From Pirellulales bacterium (lineage in GTDB: Bacteria; Planctomycetota; Planctomycetia; Pirellulales; PALSA-1355), in assembly GCA_022844125.1 (NCBI GenBank), contig JALHMI010000004.1, positions 352,777 to 416,776 of the forward strand: a stretch of 64,000 nt of DNA, given 5' to 3'. The notes beneath the pieces were generated by a model. It ran no database searches. It was not told where the DNA came from and saw only the letters and a program-made list of their open reading frames with translations. A program made the translations under genes and the position numbers. This document shows positions 61,249 through 64,000 of this stretch, piece by piece. How positions within the stretch are numbered: position 1 is the first letter of the stretch; every line of letters begins with the position of its first letter.

Positions 61249-61914
61249 ATGTTTTTCCTCCGCCAAGTGACTCTTGTGGCGATCGGCTGCCTGGCCATTG
61301 TTGGCTGCAGCGACAAGCCGCCGATCACCAGCTACACCGTCAAAAAACCCGAGCCGCTGCCGGCGATGCCCAATCCGCACGATGCAGGCTTGCCCAAGAC
61401 GCTCCCCGGCCAGGATGCTCCGCCGCCCACCGGCGAACCGACCGATCGTACGCTGGCCGTGATCGTGCCCACCACGCCGCAAGGCTGGTTCTTCAAACTC
61501 ACCGGTCCGGAGGCTGCCGTCGCCGCCGTCGAACCGGCGTTCAATGATTTTCTCAAGACCGTCAAGTTTGCCGATGGCCAGCCCACCTGGACACTGCCCG
61601 AGGGCTGGCAACAGCAGCCGGGCAACGCCTTCCGTTTCGCGACGCTGGTGATTCCCGGCGAGGGGAAGCCGCTCGAGCTCACCGTCTCTGGCCTGCCGAA
61701 TTCCGGCAGCGACAACGTTGCGTACGTCTTGCAGAATGTGAACCGCTGGCGTGGGCAACTTCAGCTTGCTTCCATCGCGGCCGATGCACTCGCGACCGAG
61801 ACCAAGACGATCGACGTCGGCGGCACCAGCTCGACGCTCGTGAACCTGGCCGGCCATGCGGCGGCGGGCGGCATGCAACCACCTTTTGCGTCTGGAGCTC
61901 CGAATGGCAACTGA
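61249..61914 (+). CDS. Lipoprotein coupled to the ResB gene
   Basis: A 221-aa protein with a lipoprotein signal (residues 1-20, lipobox LAIVGC). A Pro-rich stretch to about 65 is followed by a domain with RTLAVIVPTTPQGWFFKLTGPEAAV, FLKTVKFADGQPTWTLPEGW and a beta-rich C-terminus with VNRWRGQLQL. I do not recognise a characterised family. Its last codons overlap the first of the ResB gene (ATG 61904, stop TGA 61912-61914), so translation is coupled. It probably helps cytochrome c maturation or heme handling at the outer face of the membrane; this is inferred from the coupling only. Confidence 0.75.
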   Translation: MFFLRQVTLVAIGCLAIVGCSDKPPITSYTVKKPEPLPAMPNPHDAGLPKTLPGQDAPPPTGEPTDRTLAVIVPTTPQGWFFKLTGPEAAVAAVEPAFNDFLKTVKFADGQPTWTLPEGWQQQPGNAFRFATLVIPGEGKPLELTVSGLPNSGSDNVAYVLQNVNRWRGQLQLASIAADALATETKTIDVGGTSSTLVNLAGHAAAGGMQPPFASGAPNGN

Positions 61915-64000
61915 TGCCCCCGAACAGGAAGCGCTGACGATTCGCGACGTTGACGAACAGCGTGCCGCGCGCCGCGTGCGCAAGGTGGCCAGCGACGCGC
62001 CGCTGCTCAAGTGGCTGATGCCGCTGGCGTCGCTGAAGCTGACGATCGTGCTGTTCGTGGCCGCGATCTTCCTGGTCTTTGCCGGTACATTGGCCCAGGT
62101 CGACAAAGACATCTGGGAAGTCGTAAAGCTCTACTTCCGCACGTACGTCGCCTGGATCGACTTCCAGATCTTCTTCCCGCCCGCCTTCACCGGTGAGCGC
62201 TGGGAAGTGCCCGGCGGGTTCTATTTCCCCGGCGGCTTCACGATCGGCGCCTTGATGTTCGTGAACCTGATTGCCGCCCACGCCCTGCGTTTCAAGATTC
62301 AGGCTCGCGGCATGCGCCTCTGGGCCGGCCTGGGCGTGATCGCGCTGGGGTGCCTGCTCACCTGGATGGTCGTGGTCGCGGGCTCCAGCCGTGAAACGAT
62401 TGAGCACACGGCGCCCGTTTCCTACTCTGCCCTTTGGACCGTGATGAAGTGGTCCCTCTTGCTGTTGTGGGGCGCTGGCGCTTATCTGGCCTGGCAACTC
62501 GATCACACCCGCAAGATCGAGCGCTGGCTGCTGGTGAGCTGCGAGGTGGTCGTTGGCGGTCTCTTGTTCTATCTGTTTCTGGCCGGCGAGCGTGCTTCGC
62601 TCGGCGACTCGTCGATGCGCATCATGTGGCAGCTCATCGAGGGCGGGTTCGCCGCGGCCGTGCTTCTGGCCGGCTGCATCATGGTCTTCCGCAAGCGCGG
62701 CGGCATCGTGCTCCTGCACGGCGGGATCATGCTCGTGATGGCCAATGAGCTGGTCGTGCACACGATGCACGTCGAACAACAGATGCGGATCATGGAAGGC
62801 GAGACGGTTGACCACGCCTCCGATGTCCGCAGCATCGAGTTGGCCGTGACGGACACTTCCGCGGCCGACACGAACCAGGTTGTCGTCGTGCCTCAATGGA
62901 TGCTCGAGGAAAAGAAGGACATTCGCGACGAGCAGTTGCCGTTCGACCTCCAGATCGACAAGTACATTCAAAACGCCAAGTTCGAGCCGGCCAAGCCCGG
63001 CGAGCCGAATCCCGCGACGGCCGGCTTTGGCTCCCGGAACATCGCCGTGGACGTGGCGGCCGGCGCCGGTACGGATGTTGGCGCCCAGGTCGACATCACG
63101 TCGGCTTACGTCACGCTGCTCAAGAAGGGCACCAAGGAAAAGCTCGGCACCTGGCTGGTCAGCGTTGGCCTCAACGATCAGCCGGTCTCTTATGACGGCA
63201 AGAACTACGAGATCGCTCTCCGCTTTGAGCGTGAGTACAAACCGTATAACGTGAAGCTCGACGACGTTCGAGCCGACATGTACCTCGGAACGAATAAGCC
63301 CAAGAACTATTCGTCCGACATCCGCCTGGTTGACCCGAGCCGAAACGTCGATACCGACGTTCATATCTGGATGAACAACCCGCTCCGCTATGGCGGCGAG
63401 ACGTTCTATCAGTCGGACTACGGCATGGACACCAGTGGCCGCGAGTTCACCGTGTTCTCGATCGTCAGCAACACGGGCTGGATGATTCCGTATGTTGCCT
63501 GCATGCTGGTCGGCACCGGGATGATCGCCCAGTTTGGCATTACGCTGGCCCGGTTCATGCGCCGGCGCGACGAAGTGCTGGTGGCCCCCACCAGCCGCGG
63601 CCGGCGATCCGTTGTCGCGACGACCAGCGCGGCCGCACAATATGGGCCGATCATTTTTGTCGCCGTGATCGGCGTGTGCGTCGTTGCCATGGCCTGGCCG
63701 CGGCCACTGCCCACCACGCAAATGAAACTCGACGAGTTCGGCCGTTTGCCCGTCGTCGCCGATGGCCGCATCAAGCCGATTGATTCGCTGGCCCGCAGCA
63801 CGCTCAAGAACCTCTCCGGCCGCGAGTCGTTCAAGGACAAGGACGGCAAGACGCAACCTGCCGTCCGCTGGCTGCTCGACACGATCGCCAAGCCGGCCGA
63901 CGCCCACGAGCACAAGGTCGTGCAGATTTATAGCCTCGAAGTGCTGGACACGCTGGGACTCGAGCGGCGCGAGGGCTTCCGCTACTCGAACGCCGAGATC
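61904..64000 (+). CDS. resB: ResB-type cytochrome c biogenesis protein (partial)
   Basis: 699 codons are visible and the frame is open at the right edge. Membrane helices occur at about 38-60 (MPLASLKLTIVLFVAAIFLVF), 100-120, 127-150, 165-185, 200-220, 232-250 and later at 525-550 and 580-600. The segment LKLTIVLFVAAIFLVFAGTLAQVDKDIWEV matches the first helix of ResB/Ccs1, and YNVKLDDVRADMYLGTNKPKNYSSD and LRYGGETFYQSDYG match its large periplasmic domain. ResB works with CcsA in system II heme export and ligation to apocytochrome c. The long sequence after the ResB part suggests a ResB-CcsA fusion, but the CcsA WWD motif is not within the window. Confidence 0.82.
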   Translation, partial: MATDAPEQEALTIRDVDEQRAARRVRKVASDAPLLKWLMPLASLKLTIVLFVAAIFLVFAGTLAQVDKDIWEVVKLYFRTYVAWIDFQIFFPPAFTGERWEVPGGFYFPGGFTIGALMFVNLIAAHALRFKIQARGMRLWAGLGVIALGCLLTWMVVVAGSSRETIEHTAPVSYSALWTVMKWSLLLLWGAGAYLAWQLDHTRKIERWLLVSCEVVVGGLLFYLFLAGERASLGDSSMRIMWQLIEGGFAAAVLLAGCIMVFRKRGGIVLLHGGIMLVMANELVVHTMHVEQQMRIMEGETVDHASDVRSIELAVTDTSAADTNQVVVVPQWMLEEKKDIRDEQLPFDLQIDKYIQNAKFEPAKPGEPNPATAGFGSRNIAVDVAAGAGTDVGAQVDITSAYVTLLKKGTKEKLGTWLVSVGLNDQPVSYDGKNYEIALRFEREYKPYNVKLDDVRADMYLGTNKPKNYSSDIRLVDPSRNVDTDVHIWMNNPLRYGGETFYQSDYGMDTSGREFTVFSIVSNTGWMIPYVACMLVGTGMIAQFGITLARFMRRRDEVLVAPTSRGRRSVVATTSAAAQYGPIIFVAVIGVCVVAMAWPRPLPTTQMKLDEFGRLPVVADGRIKPIDSLARSTLKNLSGRESFKDKDGKTQPAVRWLLDTIAKPADAHEHKVVQIYSLEVLDTLGLERREGFRYSNAEI

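Overview
This 64 kb window is GC-rich chromosomal DNA that reads like a planctomycete, probably of the Pirellulales. That placement is inferred from gene content: a formylglycine-type sulfatase, Tat-exported ThuA, phosphoesterase and beta-propeller proteins, ExbB/ExbD motors next to large TPR proteins, a squalene/hopene-cyclase-like repeat protein, a redoxin-cytochrome-monooxygenase fusion and a ResB-type cytochrome c assembly protein. No rRNA, tRNA, CRISPR array, prophage or transposase gene was found. Coding density is high, genes sit on both strands, and many starts are GTG or TTG.

Layout. 1-2163: 5' part of a lipoprotein with a long Pro/Ala linker and a helical repeat domain. 2664-16634: accessory metabolism and secretion: FMO-like monooxygenase, sulfotransferase, WaaE-like glycosyltransferase, Tat-exported beta-propeller protein coupled to an amidohydrolase, ThuA protein, Tat-exported phosphoesterase, FAD monooxygenase plus sulfatase, YhaM-like exoribonuclease, GalE. 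16858-23847: XerC/D recombinase, then a motor operon on the minus strand (1029-aa TPR protein, 347-aa TPR protein, ExbB, two ExbD). 24174-34224: SDR, SIS plus ROK pair, thrC-dapB-hypothetical operon, DksA-like regulator with a consensus promoter and strong terminator, Rrf2 regulator, histidinol-phosphatase-like enzyme, cysteine-less redoxin, DUF2007 protein. 34239-37336: glycoside-hydrolase-like protein, a frame-split kinase-like gene, and a small gene whose start codon overlaps that of the kinase-like gene. 37545-43594: rpmB, gatC-gatA-gatB, SAM hydroxide adenosyltransferase, bioA. 43608-48016: a second motor-like cassette, one ExbB/MotA-type channel and two large single-span coiled-coil proteins. 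48390-49546: queC-queD. 50117-55553: exported small protein, HTH protein with a C-terminal membrane anchor, OmpA-like lipoprotein, chorismate-lyase-like protein, squalene-cyclase-like protein. 55909-60614: large redox fusion protein, small membrane protein, PfkB kinase, thpR. 60615-64000: a palindromic repeat element, a lipoprotein and the start of ResB.

The main biological themes are envelope energisation (two separate ExbB plus two ExbD-type loci), extracytoplasmic catabolism, and amino acid, biotin and queuosine precursor metabolism alongside translation genes. The most unusual items are the second motor-like cassette, the kinase-like gene split by two compensating frame changes and sharing CATG with its divergent neighbour, the membrane-anchored HTH protein, the multidomain redox fusion, a coding-like segment directly after the amber stop of the YhaM-like gene, and several palindromic intergenic repeats.
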